Shown here: positions 25,982-34,145 of the stretch, one piece after another
Layout: the number at the start of each line of letters is the position of its first letter
Position numbering within the stretch: position 1 is the stretch's first letter
Made by a program: the position numbers and the translations under genes
From: Streptomyces sp. SAI-127
GTDB lineage: Bacteria; Actinomycetota; Actinomycetes; Streptomycetales; Streptomycetaceae
Assembly (NCBI RefSeq): GCF_029894425.1
Contig: NZ_JARXYJ010000002.1
Span: 62,001 to 126,000, forward strand
Direction: 5' to 3'
DNA length: 64,000 nucleotides
Notes under the pieces: generated by a model
The model's database searches: none
What the model saw: the letters and a program-made list of their open reading frames with translations, nothing else
What the model was told of the DNA's origin: nothing

Positions 25982-26653
25982 GTGTCAGGTCACCACGAGC
26001 ACGGCCGAAGCGGCGAGCAGGACGAGCAGGCGGCAGCCGCGATGTTCGAGCCGGCGGGCTGGGACGAGCGGTACGCGGGACAGGAGCGGTTCTGGAGCGG
26101 CGAGCCCAATCCGCAGCTCGTCGCTACCGCCGGTGAGCTCAGCCCTGGCACGGCGCTGGACGTCGGATGCGGCGAGGGCGGCGACGTCGTCTGGCTGGCC
26201 GGTCAGGGCTGGCGCGTTACCGGCGCCGACTTCTCGGCCGAGGGCCTGGCCCGCGCCGCCCGCCACGCCGAGCAGGCCGGCGTGGCCGACCGCGTCGACT
26301 GGTGGCAGGTGGACGCCCGGACCTTCGATGCCGGCGACCGCTCGTACGGCCTGGTCACCAGCCACTATCTGCACGCCCCCGACGGCGGGATGGTCGAGGT
26401 GACCCGCCGGCTCGCCGCAGCCGTCGCCCCGGGCGGATTGCTCCTGGTGGTCGGGCATGCGCCGTCCCATGAGTTCACGCAGCTCTCGGAGAGCCACCGC
26501 AAGGCGATGTTCCTGGCCGCGGAACTCCTCCCCGGTCTGCCGGACGACTTCGAGCCCGTCGTCGTGGAACAGCGCACCCGCACGCTCAAGCGGGACAGTG
26601 GGCCGGTCGAGGCCGAGGACTCGGTCCTGCTGGCCCGCCGAGCGGAGCGCTGA
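25982..26653 (+). CDS. class I SAM-dependent methyltransferase
   Basis: 223 residues from GTG 25982 with GGGAGG 6 nt upstream; the longer frame back to 25841 has no such signal. Motif I is ALDVGCGEGGDVVWLA, followed by the acidic strand end VTGADFS and motif III APGGLLLVVGH. The layout is that of TehB-like or thiol/tellurite methyltransferases with a short N-terminal arm (WDERYAGQERFWSGEPN). Methyl acceptor unknown. It is not clearly part of the ring-cleavage cluster, being 171 bp beyond it. Confidence 0.86.
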   Translation: MSGHHEHGRSGEQDEQAAAAMFEPAGWDERYAGQERFWSGEPNPQLVATAGELSPGTALDVGCGEGGDVVWLAGQGWRVTGADFSAEGLARAARHAEQAGVADRVDWWQVDARTFDAGDRSYGLVTSHYLHAPDGGMVEVTRRLAAAVAPGGLLLVVGHAPSHEFTQLSESHRKAMFLAAELLPGLPDDFEPVVVEQRTRTLKRDSGPVEAEDSVLLARRAER

Positions 26654-26679
26654 AACCAAGCCTTCCTCGGCGGGTCGGC

Positions 26680-28326
26680 TCAGCGGACCCGGATGAAGAC
26701 CACGTCGTAACCGCTGTTCGTGGAACGGGACTTGACGTAGACGCCGTCGCTGCCGCCGTTGGGGTTGCCGGTGTTGCCCTCGACGGTGGTGAAGGACGAC
26801 CCCGTGGGCGCCGTGCGCACGATGCCTATGTGCTCGTTGCCACCGGTGAAGTCGCTTCCGCCGTCCCAGTCGAAGGCCACGATGTCACCCGGCTGCGGGC
26901 TGGTCGTCACGGACAGGTGGTAGTTGCCGGCCCGCGCCTGCTTGACCCAGCCCGAGACGTAGGAGTTGCGGTAGGAGCTGGCTCCGGTCTGCTTGGCCAC
27001 CCAGCTCACGAAGGTCGCGCACCAGGCGTAGTTGCTGGTGGACAGTGAGAGCCCCACGGACGCGCCGTAGCTGTTCGCGCGGGCGCTGCCCTCGACCGTG
27101 CCCACCTCGGCCGCCGCCACGTCGAGGATCTTGGCGTACCCGCCACCGGGCGGGGGCGACGACGGCGGGGTGACCGCACCGTACAGGGCGGCCTTCGTGT
27201 TCGGCCCCACATGGCCGTCGACCGCGAGGCCCTTCTCGGCCTGGAAGTCCCTGACGGCACTGTCGGTGAGCGGACCGAAGTCGCCGTCGACGGCGAGATC
27301 GGCACCATGGTGGTTGAGCAGGCTCTGCAACTCGGTGACACAGCCGCTGCGCTGGCCCTGCACGACCTCGTTCGGGCAGGAGGCGGAGTTCAGGTTGATC
27401 GGCGCGGGCGCGCCGTTGCCGCCGCCACCGCCGATGTTCGAGTACAGCGCGGCCTTGGTGTTCGGCCCGACCTGACCGTCGGCGGTGAGTCCGCTCGAGG
27501 ACTGGAACGCCTTCACGGCCGCCAGTGTCTGCGGGCCGAAGCTGCCGTCGACGGCGAGGCTCTGCCCCTTGCCGTTCAGCAGGGACTGGAGCGTGGCGAC
27601 GCAACCGCCGCTCTGCCCCTCCACGATGTTCGCCGGGCAGGACGCCGACCTCAGGTCCAGGCCCGTCGACGGTGACTCGTCGGTGTCGTACAGCGCTCGC
27701 TTGGTGTTCGTGCCGACCTGGCCGTCGACCGTAAGACCGTGGGCGGACTGGAAGCTGCGGACGGCACTCGCGGTCCCTGCGCCGAAGTCGCCGTCCACGT
27801 CGACTGTGTAGCCGTGGTGGATGAGCAGCCGCTGGAGCTCGGTGACGCAACCGCCCTTGGCGCCCTGCACGATGTTCGCGGGGCACGAGGAGGAGTTGAG
27901 GTTGACGGGGGCGGGCGCCGAGCCGCCGGTCGCGTACAGCTTGCTCTTGGTCGCGGGGCCCACCCGCCCGTCCACGGCGATCGCGGTGGCGGCCTGGTAC
28001 TCGCGGACCGCGTAGAGAGTGGCCGACCCGAACTGACCGTCCACCACCAGACCGGCGCCGTGCGCGTTGAGCAGGGTCTGCAACTCGGTGACACAGCCGC
28101 TCGCCTGGCCCTGCACGATCTCGTTGGGGCAGGACGCGGAGGTCAGCCTGATGGGGGCCGGCGCCGCCGACGCCGGGCCGGCACCGAGCACGATGCCGGC
28201 CGAGACCATCGCCGCGGTGGCGGCGAATGTCCCGACGCGGATCCGCCAGCCCGGCGGGGTGCGGCGCGCGGCCGGATGCGGTGGGTTTTTGTCTTGGGCG
28301 CGAACGGGGAACGCGAGTCTTCCCAT
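26680..28326 (-). CDS. secreted protein with four peptidoglycan-binding repeats and a CHAP amidase domain
   Basis: 548 residues from ATG 28326 (AAGGAG is 12 nt upstream, slightly far). A signal peptide spans about residues 28-54 (cleavage near GPASAAPAP). Four PG_binding_1 repeats lie at about 61-131, 142-213, 224-295 and 311-382, each opening with Ser-Cys-Pro and holding a conserved Cys pair 12 residues apart, probably a disulfide. A Pro/Gly linker leads to a CHAP domain with Cys436 (YAWCATFVSW), His499 (NEHIGIV) and Glu516 (VEGNTG). It should bind and cleave peptide bonds in peptidoglycan, its own or a competitor's. Confidence 0.9.
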   Translation of the reverse strand: MGRLAFPVRAQDKNPPHPAARRTPPGWRIRVGTFAATAAMVSAGIVLGAGPASAAPAPIRLTSASCPNEIVQGQASGCVTELQTLLNAHGAGLVVDGQFGSATLYAVREYQAATAIAVDGRVGPATKSKLYATGGSAPAPVNLNSSSCPANIVQGAKGGCVTELQRLLIHHGYTVDVDGDFGAGTASAVRSFQSAHGLTVDGQVGTNTKRALYDTDESPSTGLDLRSASCPANIVEGQSGGCVATLQSLLNGKGQSLAVDGSFGPQTLAAVKAFQSSSGLTADGQVGPNTKAALYSNIGGGGGNGAPAPINLNSASCPNEVVQGQRSGCVTELQSLLNHHGADLAVDGDFGPLTDSAVRDFQAEKGLAVDGHVGPNTKAALYGAVTPPSSPPPGGGYAKILDVAAAEVGTVEGSARANSYGASVGLSLSTSNYAWCATFVSWVAKQTGASSYRNSYVSGWVKQARAGNYHLSVTTSPQPGDIVAFDWDGGSDFTGGNEHIGIVRTAPTGSSFTTVEGNTGNPNGGSDGVYVKSRSTNSGYDVVFIRVR

Positions 28327-28383
28327 GGCGGCGAGGTTCTCCTTCTCGAGGCGAGCGTGGGGCGTGGGAGCGGGAACACACAG

Positions 28384-28420
28384 CCGCGGCCCGTCCTTGC
28401 CGGGCAAGGACGGGCCGCGG
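28384..28420. terminator. strong stem-loop downstream of the small peptidoglycan-binding gene
   Basis: CCGCGGCCCGTCCTTGC, CGG, GCAAGGACGGGCCGCGG: a perfect 17-bp stem. It lies 79 bp beyond the stop of the leftward gene ending at 28499 and just before the start of the CHAP gene, so it should separate the two transcripts. Confidence 0.82.
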
Positions 28421-28441
28421 CCGGTCTCTCGACGATCAGCC

Positions 28442-28507
28442 CGGACAGGCAGGTCGTATCGGACAGGCGGGTCGTACCGGTCGGGCGGGTCCTACCGGTC
28501 AGGCGGC
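28442..28507. repeat. 18-bp tandem repeat, about 3.7 copies
   Basis: Units start at 28442, 28460, 28478 and 28496 (partial). The first is CGGACAGGCAGGTCGTAT and the third CGGTCGGGCGGGTCCTAC. The fourth unit contains the stop codon of the leftward gene 28499-28945. Divergence between units suggests an old slippage expansion. Confidence 0.7.
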
Positions 28508-28945
28508 GAATCGCTTGAACGCCGCCCGGGTGCCCGAACCGGCGATGCCGTCGATGGCGCCCGTGTAGCCGTAGGAGTCCTTCAGCAGACGCTGCAGCGC
28601 CTTGATGGTGTTGGGGCCCGGGTCCCCGTCGATGTCATCCGTGTAGCCCCAGTACGTCTTGAGGCAGCGCTGGAAGGCCTTCCAGCTGTTGGTGCCCAGC
28701 TGGCCGTCGATGGCGCCCGTGTAGCCCCAGTGGTCCGCGAGGAAGTCCTGGACGTTCTTGGCCTCGGCCGTGGTCAGACCGAAGTTCTGCGTCGCGGCCA
28801 CGGCGGCGGGCTGGGCGACAGCCGTCGTCCCCGCCGTGCTCGTGGTCGCCGCGAAGCTGGTACCGGCGGTCGCCACACTGCCGGCGGCGAGCCCGACAAC
28901 GGCGATGACGCCGGCGATGGTCCTGCCCAGAGCGTTCGGTCGCAT
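28499..28945 (-). CDS. small secreted peptidoglycan-binding protein
   Basis: 148 residues from ATG 28945 with AGAGGAA 3-4 nt upstream. A signal peptide (residues 1-32, cleavage near TSFAATT) precedes a Thr/Ala-rich linker. Three short repeats follow, each of the form WGYTG-AIDG-xxG-xxT-xxAxxRxL, the helix-turn pattern of PG_binding_1 domains. There is no catalytic domain, so it is probably a cell-wall ligand or structural protein. It is divergent from the HTH-transmembrane-PG-binding regulator at 29221, which carries the same kind of domain outside the cell. Confidence 0.82.
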   Translation of the reverse strand: MRPNALGRTIAGVIAVVGLAAGSVATAGTSFAATTSTAGTTAVAQPAAVAATQNFGLTTAEAKNVQDFLADHWGYTGAIDGQLGTNSWKAFQRCLKTYWGYTDDIDGDPGPNTIKALQRLLKDSYGYTGAIDGIAGSGTRAAFKRFAA

Positions 28946-29220
28946 GAGTTCCTCTTTCGTTTGTGGGGTCTGCACCTGTCACGCCGAGCGGGCCAGGTGG
29001 CGAGACCAAGGTGCAGGGTGCCCGGGCACGGCGGCCACGGCTGCGGCCCAAGTGGCGGTCCAACGGGACGACCACCCTGCTGACCTGCGACGACAGCATC
29101 CGGCGGGACGGTGGTGTGGGACACCTGTGACAGATGTGGCGTGCTCATGCAGAATGCGCAGGAGCGGAGGGGGCCGCTGCTCACGCACACGACCATGCTG
29201 ATGACCGCTTTGGGGGAAAC

Positions 29221-30048
29221 ATGCCGCGCTCCAAAACGCTGCCCGCGGAACTCGACCCCAGCGCACGGCAGTTGGTGACCCGCTTACGCCGGCTGAAGGA
29301 CCACAGCGAGCTGACGATGCGGCAGCTCGCGGTCAAGACCGGCTACAGCGCCAAGTCGTGGGAGCGCTACCTGGGAGGCACGTCGCTGCCACCGCGGGAG
29401 GCGGTGGAGGCACTGGCCCGGATCACCGGCACCGACCCCGTCCCCCTGCTCGCGCTGCACGAGATCGCCGCCGACTCCCGGGACGGCCGCCGCGCAAGGC
29501 CCGCTCAGCAGCAGGACGAGCAGCGCGAGCGGGAACAGGAGCAACCGGCCAGTCCTACGCCCCCGCACCCCGGGCCACCAGCCGCAGCGACCGCACGCAC
29601 ACCACCCCGTGCGACCGAACCGGCCCCCGGTCGCTCTCCGCACGTCGCGCTCATAGCAGGCACCGCCGCCCTGGCCGTAGCCCTTTCGGCGGCGCTGCTG
29701 CTCGTGCTGCGCCTTGACGACGAAGCCGGCCAGGCAGCCGTCACCGCTTCGCCCCGCACCACCGCGGCCTCCCCACCGCCCTCCTACACATGCCGCATCA
29801 CACGGGTCGACGGCCGCTGGTCGGCGGGCATCAACAAGGGCCGCAACACCGAGATCGTCTACGGCGCCACCGGCGCCGACGTCGCCGAGGCGCAGTGTCT
29901 GCTGCGCCGGGCAGGCATCTCACCCGGCGGGATCGACGGCATGTTCGGCCCGTTGACGCTGCGGGCGGTCAAGACGTTCCAGGACCGCGCGGGCCTCACC
30001 GTCGACGGCATGCTGGGGCCGCGCTCGTGGAAGGCCTTGCGCGGATGA
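29221..30048 (+). CDS. transmembrane XRE-family regulator with extracytoplasmic peptidoglycan-binding domain
   Basis: 275 residues from ATG 29221 (GGGGGAA upstream). Residues 15-85 are an XRE-type helix-turn-helix (LTMRQLAVKTGYSAKSWERY). Residues 95-140 are a charged, proline-rich linker, 141-164 a single transmembrane helix, and 215-273 a PG_binding_1 domain (GGIDGMFGPLTLRAVKTFQD). Cys191 and Cys226 lie outside and could pair. The topology puts the DNA-binding part in the cytoplasm and the wall-binding part outside, a one-component cell-wall sensor. It is coupled by an ATGA overlap to the related gene at 30045 and divergent from two secreted wall-binding proteins. Confidence 0.85.
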   Translation: MPRSKTLPAELDPSARQLVTRLRRLKDHSELTMRQLAVKTGYSAKSWERYLGGTSLPPREAVEALARITGTDPVPLLALHEIAADSRDGRRARPAQQQDEQREREQEQPASPTPPHPGPPAAATARTPPRATEPAPGRSPHVALIAGTAALAVALSAALLLVLRLDDEAGQAAVTASPRTTAASPPPSYTCRITRVDGRWSAGINKGRNTEIVYGATGADVAEAQCLLRRAGISPGGIDGMFGPLTLRAVKTFQDRAGLTVDGMLGPRSWKALRG

Positions 30049-31056
30049 GAGCCGGCGCATCCTCACCGCCGGGCGCGCGACTGGCCGCCGTACTCCAGCA
30101 GTTGCGACAGCGCACCGGACTGAGCCTCGCGCAGCTCGCGAACGAGACCACCTACAGCAAGTCGTCCTGGGAGCGCTACCTCAACGGCAAGAGCCTGCCA
30201 CCGCGCAGCGCGGTCAAAGAGCTGTGCCGTCTCGCCGACGAACCCGCCGACCATGCGCTGGCACTCCTGGACATCGCCCGCACGGACCGGACGGAGGACA
30301 CCGGGCCGACACGGGGGACACCGGTTCGACAGCGCACGGCCACCGGGACGGACACACCGGCCCCGGGCTTCACCGCTGTCCTACCCGACACCGCCACCGG
30401 CGAGACAGCTCCGGTCCACACGCTCTTGCCCGCCACCGGCCCGAGTGTGACGGTCCCGAGCGACGCCGACCACGCCCGCACCAGCCCAACCGGCCACCGG
30501 GCGCGTGAACGTCGTCACCGCCCTCGTGTCGACCTGTGCCGTCGTCCTCGGGGCGCTCGTACTCACCCACCTTCCCCCCACGCACCGCGAGGAGGCGCCG
30601 CCGTCGCCCATACCCTCCGCGGCCACCGGGGCGCTCTGCCGGCACACGGCCTGTCAGAACAAGGACCCGATCGCGACGCGATGCGCTGCCGAGCCGCTGA
30701 CCCTGGCAGAGCACGAGACCGCCACCGGTGCCTTCATCCAGATCCGCTACAGCCAGGAGTGCGGGACGAGTTGGACCCGGATGTGGGGCGCCGTCGTGAA
30801 GGACCGCGTCGAGATGCGGGTGGGAGGCCGGCACGGTTCCCTCCACAGCGCCCGGGTCACCACCCGCAACGAGGCGGACACCTACGTCCACACCCTCATG
30901 AGCGTGGTCAGCCCCGGAACGCCCGTGCAAGCCTGCTTCAGCCCTGCGGCCGGCGGCGAAGAAGAGTGCTTCAAGGTCCTGGGCCGGGCAGGGTCACCGT
31001 CTGCGGGCGCCCCGGGCCGAGCCGCCCGCGCACGTACTGCCAGCGTGAGGGCGTGA
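30045..31056 (+). pseudogene. XRE-transmembrane-DUF2690 regulator, frameshifted
   Basis: From ATG 30045 (overlapping the previous stop) an XRE domain reads LSLAQLANETTYSKSSWERY, closely similar to the gene before it. A Pro/Thr linker follows. The expected continuation, a transmembrane helix (VVTALVSTCAVVLGALVLTHL in the next frame from 30505) and a Cys-rich DUF2690 domain (CRHTACQNKDPIATRC to 31056), is in frame +1. The first frame has no stop until 32591, deep inside the antisense of the next gene, so it did not evolve as a separate end. The shift must lie between about 30450 and 30505. A sequencing error, a recent mutation or programmed frameshifting are all possible; a separate gene from GTG 30505 is less likely. 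Confidence 0.75.
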
Positions 31057-31071
31057 ACCGGAGCGAGTGGT

Positions 31072-31097
31072 GCGGCAGCACGAGATCAGGCTGCCGC
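31072..31097. terminator. stem-loop between convergent genes
   Basis: GCGGCAGC, 10 nt, GCTGCCGC: a perfect 8-bp stem in the 101-bp gap between the DUF2690 gene and the convergent arsenic flavoprotein gene. Confidence 0.5.
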
Positions 31098-31157
31098 GTG
31101 CCCTCTTCCTTCGACCCACGGCCGGTCAGGCCGCCGCGCTCGGCGAGGGTGGGGAGT

Positions 31158-32531
31158 TCAGCAGCCGCCGGAGGAGGCCGGGGCGCCGATGCCGATCTGG
31201 AGGGTGGCGGGGGCCGCGCAGCAGCCGCCGCCCTCAGCGTCCTGTGCGGCCTCGGGGTCGTCGAAGAGGCCCGCTCCGCCGCAGACTCCGGTCTCCGGGA
31301 GGGTCAGCTCGACGCGCTCGGCGGCCTCTTGGTCTCCGGCGATGGCGGCGGCGACGGAGCGGACCTGCTCGTAGCCGGTCATCGCGAGGAACGTGGGGGC
31401 GCGGCCGTAGGACTTCATGCCCACCAGGTAGGCGTCCTTCTCCGGGTGGGAGAGCTCGTTCACGCCGTGCGGGTAGACGGTGCCGCACGAGTGCTGGTTG
31501 GGGTCGATGAGCGGGGCCAGCGCGGTCGGGGCCTGCAGGCGCTCATCGAGGCCGAGGCGCAGCTCGGAGAGGAAGGAGAGGTCAGGGCGGAAGCCGGTGA
31601 GGACGATGACCTCGTCGACCGGGTTCAGGCGGCGACCGTCCTCGCCGACGAGCACCAGGCGGCCGTCGGCGTCGCGCTCAATGGCGTCGGTGCGGAAGCC
31701 GGTGACCGCGTCGGCGTGGCCGTCGTCGACGGCGGCCTTGGCGGCGAGTCCGAGGGCGCCGCGGGCGGGCAGCTGGTCGGCGGTGCCGCCGCCGAAGGTG
31801 GAGCCGGAGATGCCGCGGCGCAGGATCCACACCGCCTTGGTGCCGGTGCCTTCGTCGGACGTGGCGAGGTCGGCGAGGTACGCGAGCGCGGTGAAAGCGG
31901 AGGCGCCGGAGCCGATGACCGCGGTGCGCTTGCCCGCGTAACGGGCGCGCACGGCCGGGTCCTTGAAGTCAGGTACGCGGTAGGCGATCCGGTCGGACGC
32001 GGCCTTCTCACCGAGGGCCGGAAGGCCGCTACCGCCGGCCGGACTCGGGGTGGTCCAGGTGCCGGAGGCGTCGATCACCGCGCGGGCGAACAACCGCTCC
32101 TCGCGGCCGTCCGCGTGGGCGACGTGGACGACGAACGGCTGGTCCTCGCGGTCGGCGTCCACGACCCGGTCCCGGCCCGCGCGGGAGACACCGGTGACCG
32201 TGGCCCCGAAGCGCACCTGCTCGCCGAGGACATCGGCGAGCGGCTGGAGGTACTGCTCGGCCCAGTCCCCGCCCGAGGGATAGGTGGCACCGTCCGGCTT
32301 CACCCAGCCGGTGGGGGCCAGCAGCTTCTCGGCGGCCGGGTCGGTGACCTCGTCCCAGGTGGAGAACAGCCGCACGTGCGCCCACTCGCGCACCGCCGCC
32401 GCGGCGACCGGGCCGGCTTCCAGGACCAGCGGGGTGAGGCCGCGGTCGACCAGGTGGGCGGCGGCAGCGAGTCCGGCGGGACCGGCTCCGATCACGACGA
32501 CGGGCAGCTCTGTGGTGGCAGGCGCGTTCAC
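31158..32531 (-). CDS. FAD-dependent oxidoreductase of the arsenic operon (ArsO-like)
   Basis: 457 residues. Two dinucleotide-binding motifs are seen: VVIGAGPAGLAAAAHL at the N-terminus for FAD and AVIGSGASAFTAL mid-protein for NAD(P)H. The later FAD motif is IVLTGFRPDLSFL. The C-terminus is rich in cysteine (GVCGGAG, GGGCCAAP, final Cys), plausible for arsenic or thiol chemistry. Proteins of this type are regularly found in actinobacterial ars operons beside ArsR and are proposed flavin monooxygenases or thioredoxin-reductase-like partners. It is divergent from arsR at 32779, with the same 24-bp sequence element near each start. Confidence 0.84.
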   Translation of the reverse strand: MNAPATTELPVVVIGAGPAGLAAAAHLVDRGLTPLVLEAGPVAAAAVREWAHVRLFSTWDEVTDPAAEKLLAPTGWVKPDGATYPSGGDWAEQYLQPLADVLGEQVRFGATVTGVSRAGRDRVVDADREDQPFVVHVAHADGREERLFARAVIDASGTWTTPSPAGGSGLPALGEKAASDRIAYRVPDFKDPAVRARYAGKRTAVIGSGASAFTALAYLADLATSDEGTGTKAVWILRRGISGSTFGGGTADQLPARGALGLAAKAAVDDGHADAVTGFRTDAIERDADGRLVLVGEDGRRLNPVDEVIVLTGFRPDLSFLSELRLGLDERLQAPTALAPLIDPNQHSCGTVYPHGVNELSHPEKDAYLVGMKSYGRAPTFLAMTGYEQVRSVAAAIAGDQEAAERVELTLPETGVCGGAGLFDDPEAAQDAEGGGCCAAPATLQIGIGAPASSGGC

Positions 32532-32600
32532 GGTCGACTCCTAGTTGTTTCGACATCTGTCGATGGCTTGCGCGGTCAGCATGGCACCTGATTCGATAAG

Positions 32601-32624
32601 CGTCAACATAGACATTCATCGAAT
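32601..32624. promoter_or_regulatory. ArsR operator candidate, copy 1
   Basis: A 24-bp element beginning CGTCAACATAGAC and ending ATCGAAT is nearly repeated at 32764-32787. It lies about 70 bp before the flavoprotein start in the divergent ars promoter region 32532-32778. A further imperfect TCGACA/TGTCGA repeat lies around 32550-32565. Confidence 0.65.
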
Positions 32625-32763
32625 CTGCGGGTTCTGTGGTGGAGCGGTTCGACGGCGTGGTGTCGCGCTGCTCCGGCCGTCTCACGCTGTTCCCGCCCGC
32701 GGGCGGGTGCACCGCCATACCCGAGGCTGACGATGCCGGGCCTCGACCGCTTGGTTCGATGTG

Positions 32764-32787
32764 TGTCAACATAGACGTATGTCGAAT
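32764..32787. promoter_or_regulatory. ArsR operator candidate, copy 2, overlapping arsR start
   Basis: TGTCAACATAGAC then GTCGAAT: about 20 of 24 positions equal copy 1. It covers the arsR start codon at 32779, so bound repressor would block its own expression. Confidence 0.62.
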
Positions 32788-33156
32788 GCCGAGGTGCTGC
32801 CGCTGATAGAGCCCGCCGACAGCCAGGCCGTGGCGCCGTGCTGCCCGCCGCTGACCGAGCGACCGTTCAGCGCGGAGGAGGCCGAGGCGGCCGCGCGGAT
32901 GTTCAAGGCGCTCGGCGACCCGGTGCGGCTGCGGCTGTTCTCCGCGGTCGCCTCACACGAGGGCGGCGAGGCGTGTGTCTGCGACATCTCCGATGTCGGC
33001 GTCTCCCAGCCGACCGTCTCCCACCACCTGAAGAAGCTCAAGGAGGCCGGGCTGCTCACCTCCGAGCGGCGCGGGACCTGGGTCTACTACCGCGTCGAGC
33101 CGTCCGTGCTGGCCGCGATGGGACAGCTGCTGACCAGCGCGTCGGCTGTGGCCTGA
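32779..33156 (+). CDS. arsR: ArsR-family metalloregulator
   Basis: 125 residues from ATG 32779. Winged helix with recognition segment VSQPTVSHHLKKLKEAG. The As(III)-sensing motif Cys-Val-Cys-Asp sits in the DNA-binding helix (GEACVCDIS), as in classical ArsR, and a second Cys-Cys pair lies near the N-terminus (VAPCCPP). Arsenite binding should release it from the operators at 32601 and 32764. It is divergent from the flavoprotein gene. Confidence 0.92.
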   Translation: MSNAEVLPLIEPADSQAVAPCCPPLTERPFSAEEAEAAARMFKALGDPVRLRLFSAVASHEGGEACVCDISDVGVSQPTVSHHLKKLKEAGLLTSERRGTWVYYRVEPSVLAAMGQLLTSASAVA

Positions 33157-33260
33157 CCACAGCACTGTTTACGGCCCATCGCTGGACCTGGGTGGTGAGC
33201 AGGCCCCGCCGAACGGCAGGTCAGCCGATCGTGGACGTTACCCCGTCCGGGGCCGGGGCC

Positions 33261-33329
33261 AAGGTGGTAGCCGGCCGCGAGCCCCGCTTGGCCGCCGCCG
33301 ATGACCACCACCTGCGTCCTGTTGGTCAC
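33261..33329 (-). pseudogene. N-terminal stub of a second flavoprotein, coupled to the aquaporin gene
   Basis: Starting at ATG 33329, which overlaps the aquaporin stop by 4 bp, about 23 codons encode MTNRTQVVVIGGGQAGLAAG, the FAD-binding beta-alpha-beta start of a flavin oxidoreductase. The frame then loses similarity and ends at 33087 within the antisense of arsR. It is probably the remaining 5' end of an ArsO-like gene that once followed the aquaporin gene in its operon. Confidence 0.6.
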
Positions 33330-34108
33330 TCGGCCGATCGTCCGCGCATGAAGATGAGGGCCACCAGCGCCAGTCCGACCACACCGCCGACGACTTGCAT
33401 GCCGATGAAGCCCAGGAGCGAACCCGGCGCGATGCCCGCGAAGGTGTCGGTGAAGGCGCGGCCGATGGACACCGCCGGGTTGGCGAAGGACGTCGACGAG
33501 GTGAACCAGTAGGCGGCGCCGATGTAGGAGGCGACGGCCACCGGGGCGAAGCGCAGCTGGTCGGTGCGGGCCAGGCCGAAGATGAGCAGGATGAGGCCGG
33601 CCGTGGCGACGACCTCGCCCAGCAGCAGGTGCCCCGCCGACCGGTCATGCGTGGACCACTCCACCAGCGGCTTGCCGAACATCGCGTCCGCCAGGATGGC
33701 GCCCGCGATCGCGCCGACGATCTGCGCGGGCACGTACACCGCCGCCTCGCGCAGGGTGACCCCGGCGCCGCCGCGTCGGGCGGTCCACCACTCGGCGAGG
33801 GTGACGACCGGGTTGAAGTGGGCGCCGGAGACCGGACCGAGCAGGAGGATCAGGATGCCGAGGCCGAAGACGGTGGCCGTGGAGTTGGCCAGCAGTTGCA
33901 GGCCGACGTCCTTGGTCAGTTCGGTCGCCTGGATGCCCGAGCCGACCACGACCGCCACCAGCAGCGCCGTGCCGATGAGCTCGGCGGCGGCCCGGGCGAC
34001 CAGGGGGTTACGAGGCGGGGTGGCACCCGGCGCGGGCTGCGGCTCGGCGCCGGAGGCTGAGGCGGACTCCCCGGCTCCGTCGTGCTCGGTGGCCTCGGTG
34101 GCGGTCAA
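33326..34108 (-). CDS. aqpS: aquaporin/MIP-family channel of the arsenic operon (AqpS-like)
   Basis: 260 residues, six helices and two half-helix pores. The first pore motif is Asn-Pro-Val (AHFNPVVTLAEWW), the second Asn-Pro-Ala (SFANPAVSIGRAF). It lies between two arsR genes and next to arsC. In Sinorhizobium, AqpS lets arsenite formed by ArsC leave down its gradient; the absence of an Acr3 or ArsB pump here suggests the same strategy. The first 35 residues are an acidic, proline-rich cytoplasmic tail. It follows arsR2 by 37 bp in the same direction. Confidence 0.88.
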   Translation of the reverse strand: MTATEATEHDGAGESASASGAEPQPAPGATPPRNPLVARAAAELIGTALLVAVVVGSGIQATELTKDVGLQLLANSTATVFGLGILILLLGPVSGAHFNPVVTLAEWWTARRGGAGVTLREAAVYVPAQIVGAIAGAILADAMFGKPLVEWSTHDRSAGHLLLGEVVATAGLILLIFGLARTDQLRFAPVAVASYIGAAYWFTSSTSFANPAVSIGRAFTDTFAGIAPGSLLGFIGMQVVGGVVGLALVALIFMRGRSAE

Positions 34109-34145
34109 CAGGACTCCTTGGTGCAGGTCGCCACAGGGGCGGGGA

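Noticed and set aside
28384..28420. Riboswitch or structured RNA
   Set aside because: A single perfect hairpin after a stop codon is explained by termination; no conserved multi-stem pattern is visible.
28442..28507. Short regular repeats as a CRISPR array
   Set aside because: The 18-bp units are contiguous, without spacers, and no cas genes are near.
30505..31056. Independent DUF2690 gene starting at GTG 30505
   Set aside because: Possible, but no ribosome-binding site precedes it, and the upstream XRE frame has no natural stop; a frameshifted single gene explains both.
29790..32591. 933-codon open frame on the plus strand
   Set aside because: Only its first ~150 codons from 30045 (XRE domain) are protein-like; the rest is antisense of the flavoprotein gene and an Arg/Gly-rich GC artefact. 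It was used instead as evidence for a frameshift.
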